Of a DNA stretch of 64,000 nucleotides, positions 45,268 to 57,629 are shown in pieces (within the stretch, counting starts at the first letter, position 1; each line of letters begins with the position of its first letter). Source of the stretch: Tillandsia leiboldiana (taxonomy: Eukaryota; Streptophyta; Magnoliopsida; Poales; Bromeliaceae). The position numbers and the translations under genes were made by a program. The stretch covers positions 12,624,069-12,688,068 of the forward strand of contig CM055076.1 of the NCBI GenBank assembly GCA_029204045.2, written 5' to 3'. The notes under the pieces were generated by a model that saw only the letters and a program-made list of their open reading frames with translations, made no database searches and had not been told where the DNA came from.

Positions 45268-45447
45268 TTTTTTACCATTAGATTTGTATTGGGATTTGTG
45301 CTTTTTACTTTATCTTTCTCTCTCTTTAGTTGACTTTACAAAAACATAAATCCCAATACAAATCCAATGGTAAAAAATTCACAAGCATGGATGGGCTTGT
45401 GCTTTAAAAAGCATATAAGCTACTATATATATATATATATATATATA

Positions 45448-46615
<1,168 letters not shown>

Positions 46616-46756
46616 ATAGATTGTATAGATTGGTATAGTTGGCTGTACTGTAAAAATCTAAATTGTCAATTGTTAAGATCTTAAAGTTGTATATCATTAA
46701 TGGTATAAAGTGTTCAACACAATAATGACGTAAATTTGTAATTATTTTATATTCTA
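46616..46756. other. Unassigned AT-rich sequence
   Basis: Nothing recognisable lies between the end of repeat H and the hAT remnant. It may be further decayed hAT sequence. Confidence 0.5.
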
Positions 46757-47159
46757 CAGTTCAATCTTCTATGAGAGACATAGAAATCATCAATGTTAAT
46801 AATCAAAATTTCATGCGTGCTGGAAAACAAAAAAAACGTCCCAAATAAGATTCTCATCCTTCTTCCTTCATTGTTTGTAATCATTGTCTAGCCACTTTTA
46901 CTAAATTCATAGCATGTATAATATTTTAATTTTTTCTTTGCAAATCCAAGTTCAGTTCATTTGTAATCTTCAATATAGTTTGCATGAAGTGTAAAACAAA
47001 AGTAAATTAAAATAATTGAAAAGATTAGGAAACCTTGTGCTTGAACTCGTTGTTCAGGAATTAAGTTTTCTATTACAGTAGTGTTAAGTACATCAACAAT
47101 AGAAGAGAATATAACAATTAAATCGAAAAGTGATTTATAATAAAATTCCAAACGAGTAT
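46757..47159 (-). pseudogene. hAT-type transposase remnant (TTF zinc finger/ZMYM1-like family)
   Basis: Minus-strand translation from 47159 gives NTRLEFYYKSLFDLI, FSSIVDVLN and PEQRVQAQGFL. These follow the conserved order of plant hAT-related proteins with TTF-type zinc fingers (TRWxSHYxSL, then a VDVLE and a SEQRAEA-like motif). Further on, with stops, comes FGTFFLFSSTHEILIINIDDFY, resembling the motif that precedes the dimerisation region. Several stops show decay. The upstream half is cut off exactly where LTR G begins at 47160. The family match is from memory of the motif order and needs a profile search. Confidence 0.65.
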
Positions 47160-48487
47160 TGTGGAGACCCGAATCCTGATTGACAGTCTGGTTGGGTGGT
47201 CAGCAGCCTATGGACATCTTTGTTGTGTGTCGAGTTCGTCTACGCGCAAAATGGATGCAAGAAACATACTCAGTGCGAAAAATCGAGCAAAAACACTTTT
47301 TGTGTTTTCAGGAGGATTCGGGCGCTCGAACCAAGGATCCGGGCGCTCGAATGTTTGCTGGCCCACCGGACCGCAGAGGGACACATGGCACTCGATGATT
47401 GGCGACGCGCAGGGACACATGGCGCACGCGGTGCATCCGGCACGCACTGACTGCGTGGGGCCATGCGGCGCCCCGCGATTGGCTCGGCGCGCACCAATTG
47501 TGCGCGGGGCACGTGGCGCGCGCTGAGCGGTGTGAGGTGGATTCGGGCGCTCCCGGATGGCGACGTGTGGCAAGTGACTTTCGGGTGCATGAAGCCTCGA
47601 ATGGGCCTAGTGAATTCGGGCGCCCGAAAGTTGGTTCTTCAGCTGTGTTTTGAGCATTTTTCTAGGGATCCGAGGGAGCTGTTTCTTCCACCTCTTGGCC
47701 TATAAATAGGCTTGCTGCGATCCTAGAAGAGTCCTTTACCTTCTCCACTCTTGTTGGCTGAGTTTTAGCTGGTTTGTGAGCTTCCTCTTCATATTTTCTC
47801 CACCATAGTTGAGCTTGGAGCTTCATTGCAGTTGCTGGCAATATCGTCGACCCTTCTTCCTTGGCTTCCCCTGGGCTGTAGAAGAAGACTTTGGACCTGA
47901 AATTTGGATGAGAGCTTCATATTTGACAGTGCTTGAAGTTTGATATTGGTGATAGCCTTTCATTTCAGCTCTTGAGCAGGTATATTAAGCTTTTCTTGGA
48001 CTCTTGTGTTCATGCTAGATTTTCTGGACATAACTTGATGATCATGGTTTTTCTTCATCTCTTTTGGATTTGAGGATTAAAGAGTTCGGAGATGCTCTAG
48101 ACTTCTTGAAGATCAAGTGGGAATTTCGTTTCTAGAATTTTAAAGGTATATTAATGGTAAGAACTACTTCTTTTTGTCTTAATGAATCCAAAATCCTGCA
48201 CACAAGATTTTTGTGAAACCTTGTGTAATCTTTGATCATGGATGATTGTTTCTTGGCATTTATGAAGATTTTATTGATAATTTAAAGGTCTTTAAGAATT
48301 GTTTGAGACTGTAGTTGCCACAATTGGACTTCAATCGGAACTTGCATCTTTCTTCAAGTCGAAGTTTCTTTCCGACAGTGCATTGACTGTGAGGTTATTA
48401 CATCACTTCATTTTTGTTCGTGGTTGGATTGTGATCCAGCTGGGTTGGATTTTCCCCCAAAATCATCGAACATCTTACTACGCCTAT
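47160..48487 (+). mobile_element. LTR G (gypsy type), 5' part, interrupted by LTR F
   Basis: It begins TGTGGAGACCCGAATCC, the same start pattern as LTRs A and F, and is rich in TTCGGGCGC motifs. A TATA box lies at 47701. The sequence beyond 48487 is displaced by the insertion of F, so the right end of G is outside the window. Its open frames are composition artefacts. Confidence 0.7.
47701..47710 (+). promoter_or_regulatory. TATA box of LTR G
   Basis: TATAAATAGG in the context GGCCTATAAATAGGC. The same ten bases occur in LTR F at 49228-49237. Confidence 0.65.
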
Positions 48488-50442
48488 TGTGAGGATCTGA
48501 ATCCCCGCGAGAGGATTACTGTTGGACTAGCGGCTTCTGGAGGCCTAGGCTGTGTGTCGAAGGTGTTTGTGCACATATCGGACCTCACGATTGGACCCAG
48601 CGCGAAATTTGGATTAAGATTACTTAGCTGGGTGCCTTCGACAACTTTTAGAAGTGGAATTGGGCAAAACGGACATCGGATTTGGATTCAGCGCGCGAAA
48701 ACGATGGAAATGGACTATTTACTTATATTTTTCGGAGCCTGGATGCCCAAGCACGGATTTCGAAGCAAGGGGTACTGTTCCGGCGGCTGGGGCAGCGCCG
48801 GCAGCGACGGGCAGGCGGCGGAGCACGGCGGCGCGGCGGCGGGCAGAGGTGCGGGCCGCTCGGTCCACGGGGCTTGGCGTGCACCGGGGGATGGACGCGT
48901 GGCGGCTTCCGGTTAGATGGTGCACCGGGCGCGGTCCAGGGAGCGGGTGCGGCTAGTGCCTCGGGATGCGTGTGCGGCATGGGCGCCAGCAGCGCGACGT
49001 GCGCTCACGTGGGCGCGGCGACCGAGGCGTTGACGCGGGCGGGCGCGGCCATGTGTCGCGAGCGGGTTGGCCGAACCCACTGTTTGTTGTGTGGGGACAC
49101 ATGGCGCAACGGGGTGGATTCGGGCGCTAATGGTTCGGGGTACATTTTGGGGTACTGTTCACACCTGGAAAATTTCGGGCGCCGGGAAATTGTACCCCAA
49201 AGTGCATTTTTACTCCTGATTTCAGCCTATAAATAGGCATTGGGGGGCCATTTGTGCGGGATTTTTGGATTTCTGGGTGCCCCTTCTTCAGCAGAGCTCA
49301 TATACATCTTCTCCTCCACCCTTTGATGGATCTTGGGTATTTTTGGAGGCTGCAGCATCGGCATTTTCTGCGACGCGGCACATTTCGACACTACTTCGAT
49401 TTTGGCTTCTACCGTCTCATTTCAGTGCGCGAGACCCCCTGAGCTACCCCGATAAAATTTTGAGCCAATATTTGTGGCAGCGCATTCACGAGAGGTACGC
49501 CTTCGATTTCTGTGTTGATCACTTCGCTCCGTTTCGAATTTTTGGTAGGGTTTTTGAGGCATCTTTTGACCCCCCTTTTCTGCGACAATGTTTTGGACAG
49601 CGGAGCTTGTTGGATTTTTGTCTTGGTGCCCGGTTGTCGGATTTCAGCCTATAAGGACTCGATCGGCATCTACGCTTCGAGAGGAACGCGACGGTATTTT
49701 TATTGGAATTTTTGGAGGAATTTTCGAAGGTGATAATTAAGTTTCTTCGTGACTGATTTCCGCAGACTTGTGATTGTGAGGGAATTTGGCTTACCGCGAT
49801 GTTCTATTTGTATCTTGGCCTACAGGTGTCGAAATGAGGAGTATAAATACTCGATTTGCATCTACTCGTCGCGAGGATCACAACCGTGATTTTTTTGGAT
49901 TTTTTGGAGGACTGCACGGACGTGAAAATCCCCTTTCTCTTGCTGGATTGTAAAAACAGCAAACGCTGTTTGGTGTGTGTGGGGTATTGATTAGTGTGTT
50001 GTGGTTGTGATGTTGGTTGGAGCAGAAGCTTGTGCGACTGAGTGTCGAGGGTGCAGTTTCGACGGATTTTGTTAGTGAGTGACTGCGCACTTCACCGACT
50101 TCAACTTTGCCTGCGGAAAGCGATTCAGGTGGGTTGCTTAGTCTCCAGAACCGGTGGACGGTTCTCTAATTCTATCTGGTAGAATGCATGCATGTTAGTG
50201 TACCGATATATGGTTGAGATGTAAGCTTAGTAATGGTATTTTGTTTGAGAAATTGCAAGATATGATATTCAGGTATGCCTATTGGAAACTTGCAAGATAA
50301 GATATTCATGTTGTATTAAATGAGAGCTTGCATGATATTGTTATCCATGTTATAGTAATTGAGAGCTTATATAGGTATAGTGTTCCCCTATGAGATTGAG
50401 AGCTTACGCAAGTCCAGTCATCCGTGGATGTTATAGCTATAG
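48488..50442 (+). mobile_element. LTR F (gypsy type), 5' part, interrupted by element E
   Basis: It begins TGTGAGGATCTGAATCCCCGCG, close to LTR A (TGTGAGGTCCCGGAATCCCCCGCG), and shares its GTGTTTGTGCACA block (48569). A GC-rich block spans 48770-49050, a TATA box is at 49228, and the sequence breaks off at 50442 where minus-strand element E starts. Confidence 0.75.
49228..49237 (+). promoter_or_regulatory. TATA box of LTR F
   Basis: TATAAATAGG after the GC-rich block, in the same relative position as in LTR G. Confidence 0.65.
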
Positions 50443-53400
50443 TGTCGCCCCCCGTGGTCGAAACTGCGACCCGGGCTCGCCAACAGATCCGCCATCTGTA
50501 TGGAAACTGCCGCACAGACGAAGCGTCTACCCTGCAAAAGATCTATAGCTAAACATGTATCAGAGCTGAAATAGAACTAATAGCTACAGAATCAAACACT
50601 GAACATCTGAATATAAATAAATCATCAATACATAGTCTCTCACCCTATGTAAAATAAATACAATCCTCACAGATCTCTCAGACTGTCCAGTACAAAAGTG
50701 GAATCATAAAAATACAGGGTACATCTACCTCTGACTCTCAAATAAAAAGGGGTAAGGAGCTACTCGGCCACGTCCTCACCTCGATCAGCTGTCTCCGCGC
50801 GAACCAAGCCGGAACAGCAACCTCAGGAAACTTGTCACCGCAACGGGTGTGAGAACTACTGCAGAAGGTAGTTCCCAGTGGGTACCGTCACCAATATCCA
50901 CGGTATGCCCACTAAGTCTGCTGAAGGCAAACAGATAGGTATGCAGATAGATAAATAGGAAAGCTGAATGAAACTACAGCTAATATGTGTCAACCATCAT
51001 GCTCAAAAGGGAACTCTACTATGAACACGCTATGCATACACTCGCTACTGCTAAATGCCTCAAATACCATGCTCAAAGGAAAACTCATCTAAGAACATGC
51101 CATGTACCCATCTGCACATGAAGTGCTCACAAACTCAAATCTCAATGACTGCCACATCGGGTCCAGTCAAGCCTGCGCCTACCTACTTCCACTAGCCCAC
51201 AAGGGACTTGGACTTACGTAGGGCGTCCCACACGGACTATCTCAATCACTCTCAGAGTGACCCCATGGTAACTCAGCCAGGGGTAACATCATCATCACGC
51301 ATCCGGAGCGTAACTCGAGGGGAGCGACCCCACCAAGCTCAAGTGTATCTCATCTGTCTCAATAAGCGGCACATGCAGGCTATGATCCACGATCAAACAG
51401 ATCGAAAACTCAAATGCTCAAATAACAATACTCAGTGGGAAAACCCTCCACGACTCGATCAGGAAATGCCCAAACACTCTCACAGCTATGTCGGAGAACC
51501 CTCAACGACTCAATCTGATAATGCACAACCCGTGGCTAAGTCGGGAAACCTCCACGACTCGATCTGCCAGGGCCCAAAACTCTCGTAGCTAGGTCGGAGA
51601 ACCACCTCCACGACTAAATTAGAAATGCACTACCCATGATCTAGAATAACCTCATCAATCTCAACAAGGAAGCTCAAACCCATATGACACTAGAAACTCA
51701 TCCCATAGAGCTCTAAAAATCCACTCACCCCCCGGCACGAGAACACATGCATGCTGAACCTACTCAACCCCTCTGGAAGATCTCAATATTTTAAAACTAT
51801 TTTCAAAACTCAGTTTTCATTAAAACAGGTCCGACGATTTTTAAAACGGTTCAGATGCCAATCTAATGCCAACTAAACATACAGCCTAGTGTCAAATCAC
51901 TTCTAGATCATGCTAAAAATATAAGGGGGCCATAATTGTCTTCCTACAATTTTCTAGGCAACTATCAGATTAATCAAATATAAAAATAGGTAACTATACA
52001 AGCTCAACATGCATACAGAAGCTTTAGAGGGCATTCCATACATCTTGAAGAATTTCCAACCCACCTCAAATGCTTTCCGTAGGCATCGCTGAAGTCGGGG
52101 AAGCGCCGAATCCTCAAACTGATGAAACTCTGAAAACCGCGCCGCGTGCGCGCACACTGCCGCGAACCACGGAAAAAAATCCCCGGGAGCTCGAACAAAT
52201 CCCTCGAGTCCACACAAAAATCCCGGCGCGCAACGGCTCAATCCACACACCCACAGCACACACACACAACACACAGCCAACCTGCTCAGGTAAAAACTGC
52301 GTGCCGCGCACTCGATCCGGGCTCCGCACGGCACCTCGCTGAAATCCGCCACAATTGCCGATGTCCTGAGGGAGAAAAAGGGAAAAACCTCGTCAAACTC
52401 GGTCCACAAAAAGCTCTCGCGACACCTGGGCAACCACCAGCCCTCGCCGTGCGCTCACACAGCTCACCGCCACCTGCCCGGGCTCGCGCGCCGACCGCAC
52501 GCAGCAGCCGCGCGCGCCGACCCAGCCGGCCGCGCGCGCTGCCCGCGTCAGACGCGCACAGCGCGCAGCCTTGCGGCCCAGCACAGCGCCTGCGAGGCGC
52601 TGCTGCGCGATTGCCGCGCCCCCGCGCGGCACCCCTGTGCGCAAGCCGCGCGCCCCTGCGCGCTCGCTGCGTGCCCGCGCGGCGCATCTGCGTGCCCGTG
52701 CACACCTACGCAGCGCCCGCGCGGCGCCCGCCCTGCAGCTGCGCGGCGCCGCGCAGAGCGGCGCCCGCCCTGCAGCTGCGCGGCGCCTGCAGCTACTGTG
52801 CGCCTGCACAGCAGCCTAGCGACTGTTGCGCGCGGCGCCCATGCGCGCCCGCGCAACAGCCTGCGCCAGCCGCGTGCGGCGCCCTTGCGCGCCCGCGCGG
52901 CACCCCATGCTGCCAGCTCCAAACCGAGCTCCACTTTGCAGCAGCCTCTTCAACCATGGACAGCAAGTCCAAACCCACACCAATCACACCCAAAATCCAA
53001 ACTAAAATCAAATCCATTCATCAAAAATCCAAAAACCAAGCTAAAAAAAAACTGCTACATACCTTGTTTGAAGATCGACGCGCGCGCGCTCCGCTCGGCT
53101 CCACACGGCCTCTAATCAGCAAGTCCACACCACAAGCACACCTTCACTTCTCAAGTTTTCCCTTTACTTCTCCTCTTTTCTACTTCTTTTTCTCTTTCTT
53201 CTTCTTCCTTTCTTTCCTCTGTTTTCTTTTCTTTCCTCTGTTTGCAGGATGAAGGAGATGAAGTGAGGTGGCAGGGGCTTAATTAAGGCGGCCTAATTAA
53301 TGTGCTGGCTTGGGTGTAAAGCACTAAAGGAGGGAAAAGACCAAAATGCCCTCAACAAAAATATCTGAAATCCAATTCTCTCACTTTCATTCTTTCTTCC

Positions 53401-53776
53401 TCCACTTCACAGCCTAAGCACCTAATTAATTTAAATTAATTAATTAATCCATTAATGCCAACTCTAACTCACTTTTTGTCTTCGGGGCCTCCACATCAAT
53501 CCGAAACCTCCCGAACTCCGCCATAATCTGAAAATACACATGTTCCAAACATTTTCCAATTTTTCTGTGCACCACTGCGGAGTCAGTGCTCTATCCAATC
53601 CAGTACTCTACAGGTGCACAATGCCCTGAAAATGCTGATTCAAGCTGGGGCTTCTGCGTCGATCCGAATCAACCCAAACTCATCTGTAAACACAAATGGA
53701 ACACGCCCTAGGCGATTTCCCCGTACCACGCCATCTTGCGAGGTCGGTGCGCTATACGAAGTCCCGGTACTCTACA
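50443..53776 (-). mobile_element. 3' LTR of minus-strand gypsy element E (3334 bp)
   Basis: On the plus strand it begins TGTCGCCCCCC and ends GTACTCTACA, followed by a purine tract on the minus strand (53777-53788). It resembles LTRs A and B: the segment at 51128-51230 matches 3380-3490, and the CAGATCCGCC box with its hairpin lies at 50484-50520. A GC-rich block (52450-52930) gives long but spurious open frames. Confidence 0.82.
50484..50520 (-). other. Predicted hairpin plus GGCGGATCTG box, LTR E
   Basis: CAGATCCGCC (plus strand) is followed directly by an inverted repeat TCTGT ... ACAGA (50495-50518). The arrangement equals that in LTRs A and B1. Confidence 0.5.
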
Positions 53777-54095
53777 CTCTCCCCTCCTTAAAAGGATTTC
53801 GTCCTCGAAACCAGAAATAAATCCATAACTCAGGAGGGTGTCTCAATCAAATGGGGGTAGGAGATCCTCAACTCATCCTCAGGCTCACGAATGGCCTTTC
53901 TCTCAACCAAAAAGCTCCACGGGACCTTCACCAAAGGTAAAATCTGACTGCACAATTCCTTAGCTTCACGAGCAAGAATTTGCATCGGCTGCTCCTGATA
54001 ACTCAAATCCTCGTCCAATTCCAAGGAAGTGAAATCTAAAACATGCGAGGGATCAAATAAACTTCTTCCAGCCAGATAAATATTCGCGGCCAAAC
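53777..54095 (-). pseudogene. pol: 3' end of element E pol: chromodomain-type C-terminus of integrase
   Basis: The minus-strand frame gives DPSHVLDFTSLELDEDLSY, then a PMQILARE and LPLVKVPW stretch and EDELRISYPHL. This aligns with the C-terminal end of element D pol (DPSHVLDASAVELREDLSF and following), which has the pattern of the chromodomain found in Tekay/Del-type chromoviruses. The motif TTTCGAGGACGAAAT and a purine tract follow before the LTR. Homology stops upstream of about 54070, so only the last ~80 codons remain. Confidence 0.7.
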
Positions 54096-54398
54096 TCCCC
54101 GCGTAAACTCGAATCTACATACCCCTGCGGATAGTGGCTTCCACAGATCATGGTCTCCAAATCCAAAACCCCAAGCCTCCAATTGGCATAACTCATCCGT
54201 TGCTCCTTAGCAACCAAAATGCTCAAAACTCCACAAATACACTCTCACATCCACCAACCGGGGAAGGGAGTCTGTCATTAGGATCATTCCTCATGTTCCA
54301 ACTCTCAATTTCCAAGTTCCAAAAGTGGCATCCACTGATCGATCACCTCATTCCAAGGTGACACTGCTCCCCTAGACAAGGCGTACCTGACCATAATG
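54096..54398. other. Unassigned sequence between E and D
   Basis: I find no domain or repeat here. It may be diverged internal sequence of E. The last five bases (54394-54398, TAATG) would be one half of D's target duplication, the other half being outside the window. Confidence 0.5.
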
Positions 54399-54712
54399 TG
54401 TAATATCATAGATTTTGTAACACTTAATACCTCCTGCTAATAAAATTTCCGTTTAATGTAATTAACGTAACGGGTTTACTTAAGTCATTAATTCGGAGGT
54501 GCGGGTATTTTTCTGCGATAGAGCTCGGAAAACGGAGAATGGCAGTGCGATCGGATCCGGATTCCGACTTACGGAACTCCCGGAAAGGGGTAGAAAGTGA
54601 TCGCAATGGCCAGGGGTGCATCGAAATCCGCGTAAGTGATTTGGCACGCTTTCCGAGGAAAAAAGATAGAATTATCTTTAAGGAATTATCCTGAAGAATC
54701 TAAAATGAGAAA

Positions 54713-54776
54713 TTAATTAATTGGAGAATTAATTAATTGGGGAATTAATTAATTAAGGAATTAATTAATTGGGAAT
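54713..54776 (+). repeat. Four (AATTAATTAATTGG)-like units in LTR D
   Basis: AATTAATTAATT blocks separated by GGAG, GGGG and AAGG, ending just before a TTTAAATACCC motif that could serve as the TATA region. The 3' LTR has the same block at 62158-62220. Confidence 0.85.
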
Positions 54777-54866
54777 TTTAAATACCCAAAGTGGTTATTG
54801 TCGTACGAAAAGATATTTCGTTATCTTCTCCCGAAAGAAAGAGAGAGAAAAAGAAAAAGAAAGACG

Positions 54867-54908
54867 AAACCCTAACCGGAGGAAACAAGAAGAAAGGCGA
54901 AACCCTAA
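54867..54908 (+). promoter_or_regulatory. Two telobox motifs in LTR D
   Basis: AAACCCTAA at 54867-54875 and 54900-54908. Teloboxes (AAACCCTA) are known plant promoter motifs near transcription starts. A function here is inference. Confidence 0.45.
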
Positions 54909-55139
54909 TCGAAAGAGAACGGTGGAGAAGAAGGTGAAAGCTAAAAGGATCCAAACCCTCCCGACGAACGCGCCAAAACTGGGAGAGAGAACGGATAGCC
55001 ATCTCCTACGATTAGAGGTAAACTAATTTTATTTTGGTATAGTTTCGCTCGGTTTTTGGGTATCGGTCTTTCATGAAGTTTAGGAGTAGCCGTTTGCTGC
55101 CCAACGTGTCGCGCTGCGAAGCCCTAAGGCGTCGCCGCG

Positions 55140-55995
55140 CGACCGTAATGCGCGCCGCGCGGGGACGGTGCCCGCGCGGCCGCGGCTAGAGCCGCGCGGG
55201 ATCAAGCTCCCCGCGTGGCCGCGGCAAGGGTAAACGCCGCGCGGGGCCGGTGCCCGCGCGGCCGCGGCAAAAGCCGCGCGGGGCCGGTGCCCGCGCGGCC
55301 GTGGCGCGTGCCGCGCGGGCGGGTGCCCGCGCGGCGGCGGCATCGCATGCCGCGCGGGGCCATGCCCGCGCGGCGGCAGCGGAACATGCCGCGCGGGCGG
55401 GTGCCCGCGCGGCGGCGGCATCGCATGCCGCGCGGCGGCAGCGGCACATGCCGCGCGGGAGGGTGCCCGCGCGGCGGCGGCATCGCATGCCACGCGGGGC
55501 GATGCCCGCGCGGCGGCAGCGACACGTGCCGCGCGGGCGGGTGCCCGCGCGGCCGCGGCATCGCATGCCGCGCGGGGTCTTGCCCGCGCGGCTGCAGCTT
55601 GTGCCGCGCGGGCGGGTGCCCGCGCGGCGGCTGCGGTGACTGTGCATGCCGCGCGGGGCCCTGCCCGCGCGGCTGCAGTTTGTGCCGCGAGGGCGGGTGC
55701 CCGCGCGACGGTGACAGCACGTGCCGCGCGGGGCCATGCCCGCGCGGGCGGGCGCCCGTGCGGTTTCGGCGCGCGGGGTTCGTGCCCGCGCGGCCGCGGC
55801 GGTTACATCGCGGGGCCGGCGCCCGCGCGGCCGCGATTTGCGCCATGCAAGGCCGAGGTCCGCACGATCGCGGAAGGTGCCGCGCGGGGTTGGTGCCCGT
55901 GCGGCCGCGGCTTGCACCGCGCGGAGCTAGGGCCCGCGTGGTCACGGCAAACGCCGCGCGGGGCTGTTGCCCGCGCGGCCGTATGACCCGTGACA
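55140..55995. repeat. Palindromic CpG-rich tandem array in LTR D (5' copy)
   Basis: Units of about 36-39 bp, roughly twenty in number, each contain GTGCCCGCGCGGC and its approximate reverse complement GCCGCGCGGGC around a variable middle such as GGCATCGCAT. The array is almost pure CpG-rich GC sequence. The Ala/Arg/Gly-rich open frames on both strands follow from the repeat. Confidence 0.93.
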
Positions 55996-57260
55996 CCGCG
56001 GGGGCGGCCGCGTCGCTCGACGCGCATGGGCGCCACCGCCGGGTCAAGTTGTCCTTAGTGTTTTGAGTTGTTTGGGCTCGGTTTACCCACTACTGTATTG
56101 TTGATCTGACCATGGCTCTTTTGGGGACTACTTCTAGGTCCGGGCGTCAACAGAGAGCAAGGTTCAGTCTCCGGAATACGCGTTTCGCATAATCAAGGTG
56201 GGTAGGTGTTGGTTATTACCGGTGAGGTGTCGTTTCCGAATACTCGTTTTGATAAAGTAGATATGGTTATAATTTGACTAACCCCCTAGCATGTGAATCC
56301 CTTCTACTATTTCAATCAAGCAGCTGCGGTCGCAGGTTCGTTATACTGTTCTGGTTATAGCGGCTGAGGTCGCAAGGCATTAAAAATACTCATATTGCTT
56401 ACACGCACACCGGCAGTTTGGCCACTGCGGAGGTTGTATTTTTCCAGAAAGATGGTAAGTCATTTACCCGTGTACCCCACAAGGGGAGGTTAGTGGGGAC
56501 CCCTCAAGGGGAGGCGGCTGCTACTTGGGCAGTCGAGGGGTTGGAGGCACCAGGAAGACGAGTACGGTATTGGGGTTGGTGCCCAAAATATTCTGAAAAC
56601 TGGGGTAGGTGCCCAGCGGGACTTTCAACAGGGATTTAGAGATACATGAGGGGGAGGGGAAAAGTAAATGCTCCGGTGATGCGGTGTGCTCTTTCTATTT
56701 ATTGCGTTTACTTGTTTGTTCTCTACTTTATCAGTCACTGACAACCCACACTGTGACAGGTTCGAGTAGGGGTGGATTTCGGGACGACGGTGAGGCATCA
56801 GTTAGAGGACACTAGCTAAGAGGGCTAGTAAAACGATACTTTATTTTATTTATCTTTGGTTATGGCATTACTATGGTTAGTTTAACTGTGATTCATATAC
56901 TGTGGTTTCTGATGGATGTTGGGATGAGGACTTTCTTATAAATAACTGGTGAATGATAGGATGTGTAATTGTGGCTTGTTTTCAAATACAAACCGGTTTC
57001 AAAGATGTATTGTAAAACAAGTGCCGTGTGGGCACCGATTTTAAAACCCGTGGATTTATCCTTTCAAGCTAATGGCCGCACAAAGAGTTTGCGAAAACAA
57101 TTTAGAAAACTAGGTGTCGTGTGGGCACCGATTTTCAAAACCCCTGGGTTTATGCTGTAGGCTGTATATGATAGCGGTGATGGTTTGATGTACTTATCCT
57201 CTCCTCGTTGCATGTCATGATTGGAATGGTTAAAGCATTGGACTTGATGGTGATGCCGTG

Positions 57261-57317
57261 CATATACAAAGGAGACTCCGCCCGTTCGGGGAGTGAATTT
57301 GTATATGCGGCGGGTCT
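57261..57317 (+). other. Predicted hairpin plus GGCGGGTCT box, LTR D
   Basis: CATATACAAA (57261-57270) pairs with TTTGTATATG (57298-57307); an inner ACTCC/GGAGT stem lies within. The GGCGGGTCT box follows at 57309-57317. Compare 20212-20258 in element C. Confidence 0.65.
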
Positions 57318-57413
57318 GATACGCACCGGAGGCAAGGTTCATGTAATTATTTAAGAAAAAAAAATGGGTACGTTTTCCGCTCCTTTAGAACCTCCCGGGC
57401 GTGACAGATTTTA

Positions 57414-57425
57414 TGGTATCAGAGA
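57414..57425 (+). promoter_or_regulatory. Primer binding site (tRNA-Met) of element D
   Basis: TGGTATCAGAGA lies seven bases after the LTR end. Confidence 0.92.
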
Positions 57426-57629
57426 AAACGGCTTTAACCAAGGAGATCATGACTAACATCCACAGAATGTAATTACACAAGTGACTAACAAAGTTGATAA
57501 CCAAAGTATAGGTGTGTCGCGTACGAGCGTGAGCGCGGGGAATTAAGGGGATAGAGTCCCAGGGTTAGTAGGTCAAGGTGCTAGACCGATTGAACTATGA
57601 TTAATGGTTTTCTTTGCTCACAGTGGAGA

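Larger units (their letters stand above)
44000..45422. mobile_element. Foldback MITE split by a copia solo LTR
   Basis: The left arm (44003-44051) reads AGCTTATATGCTTTT and ATGCTTGTGAATTTTT. The right arm (about 45335-45422) is its reverse complement, ending GCATATAAGCTA. With the LTR removed, the arms form an inverted repeat of about 85 bp around a short spacer, giving a MITE of roughly 200 bp. It sits in a TA array, so its own target duplication cannot be read. The superfamily is not clear. Confidence 0.75.
54399..57406 (+). mobile_element. 5' LTR of element D (3008 bp)
   Basis: It begins TGTAATATCATAG and ends CCCGGGCGTGACA. Contents: four AATTAATTAATT units (54713-54776), two telobox motifs (54867, 54900), the palindromic CpG array (55140-55995), the GGCAGTTTGGCCACTGC region shared with C (56411), and the hairpin plus GGCGGGTCT box (57261-57317). 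The 3' LTR repeats this order. Confidence 0.92.

Noticed and set aside
52146..53252. 368-codon open frame in LTR E
   Set aside because: Low-complexity Pro/Ala/Arg/Cys composition over a GC-rich LTR block, with overlapping open frames on the other strand and no domain.
55186..56066. Long Arg/Ala/Gly-rich open frames on both strands (up to 283 codons)
   Set aside because: They lie entirely in the palindromic CpG array; absence of stops follows from the GC repeat, and frames are open on both strands at once.
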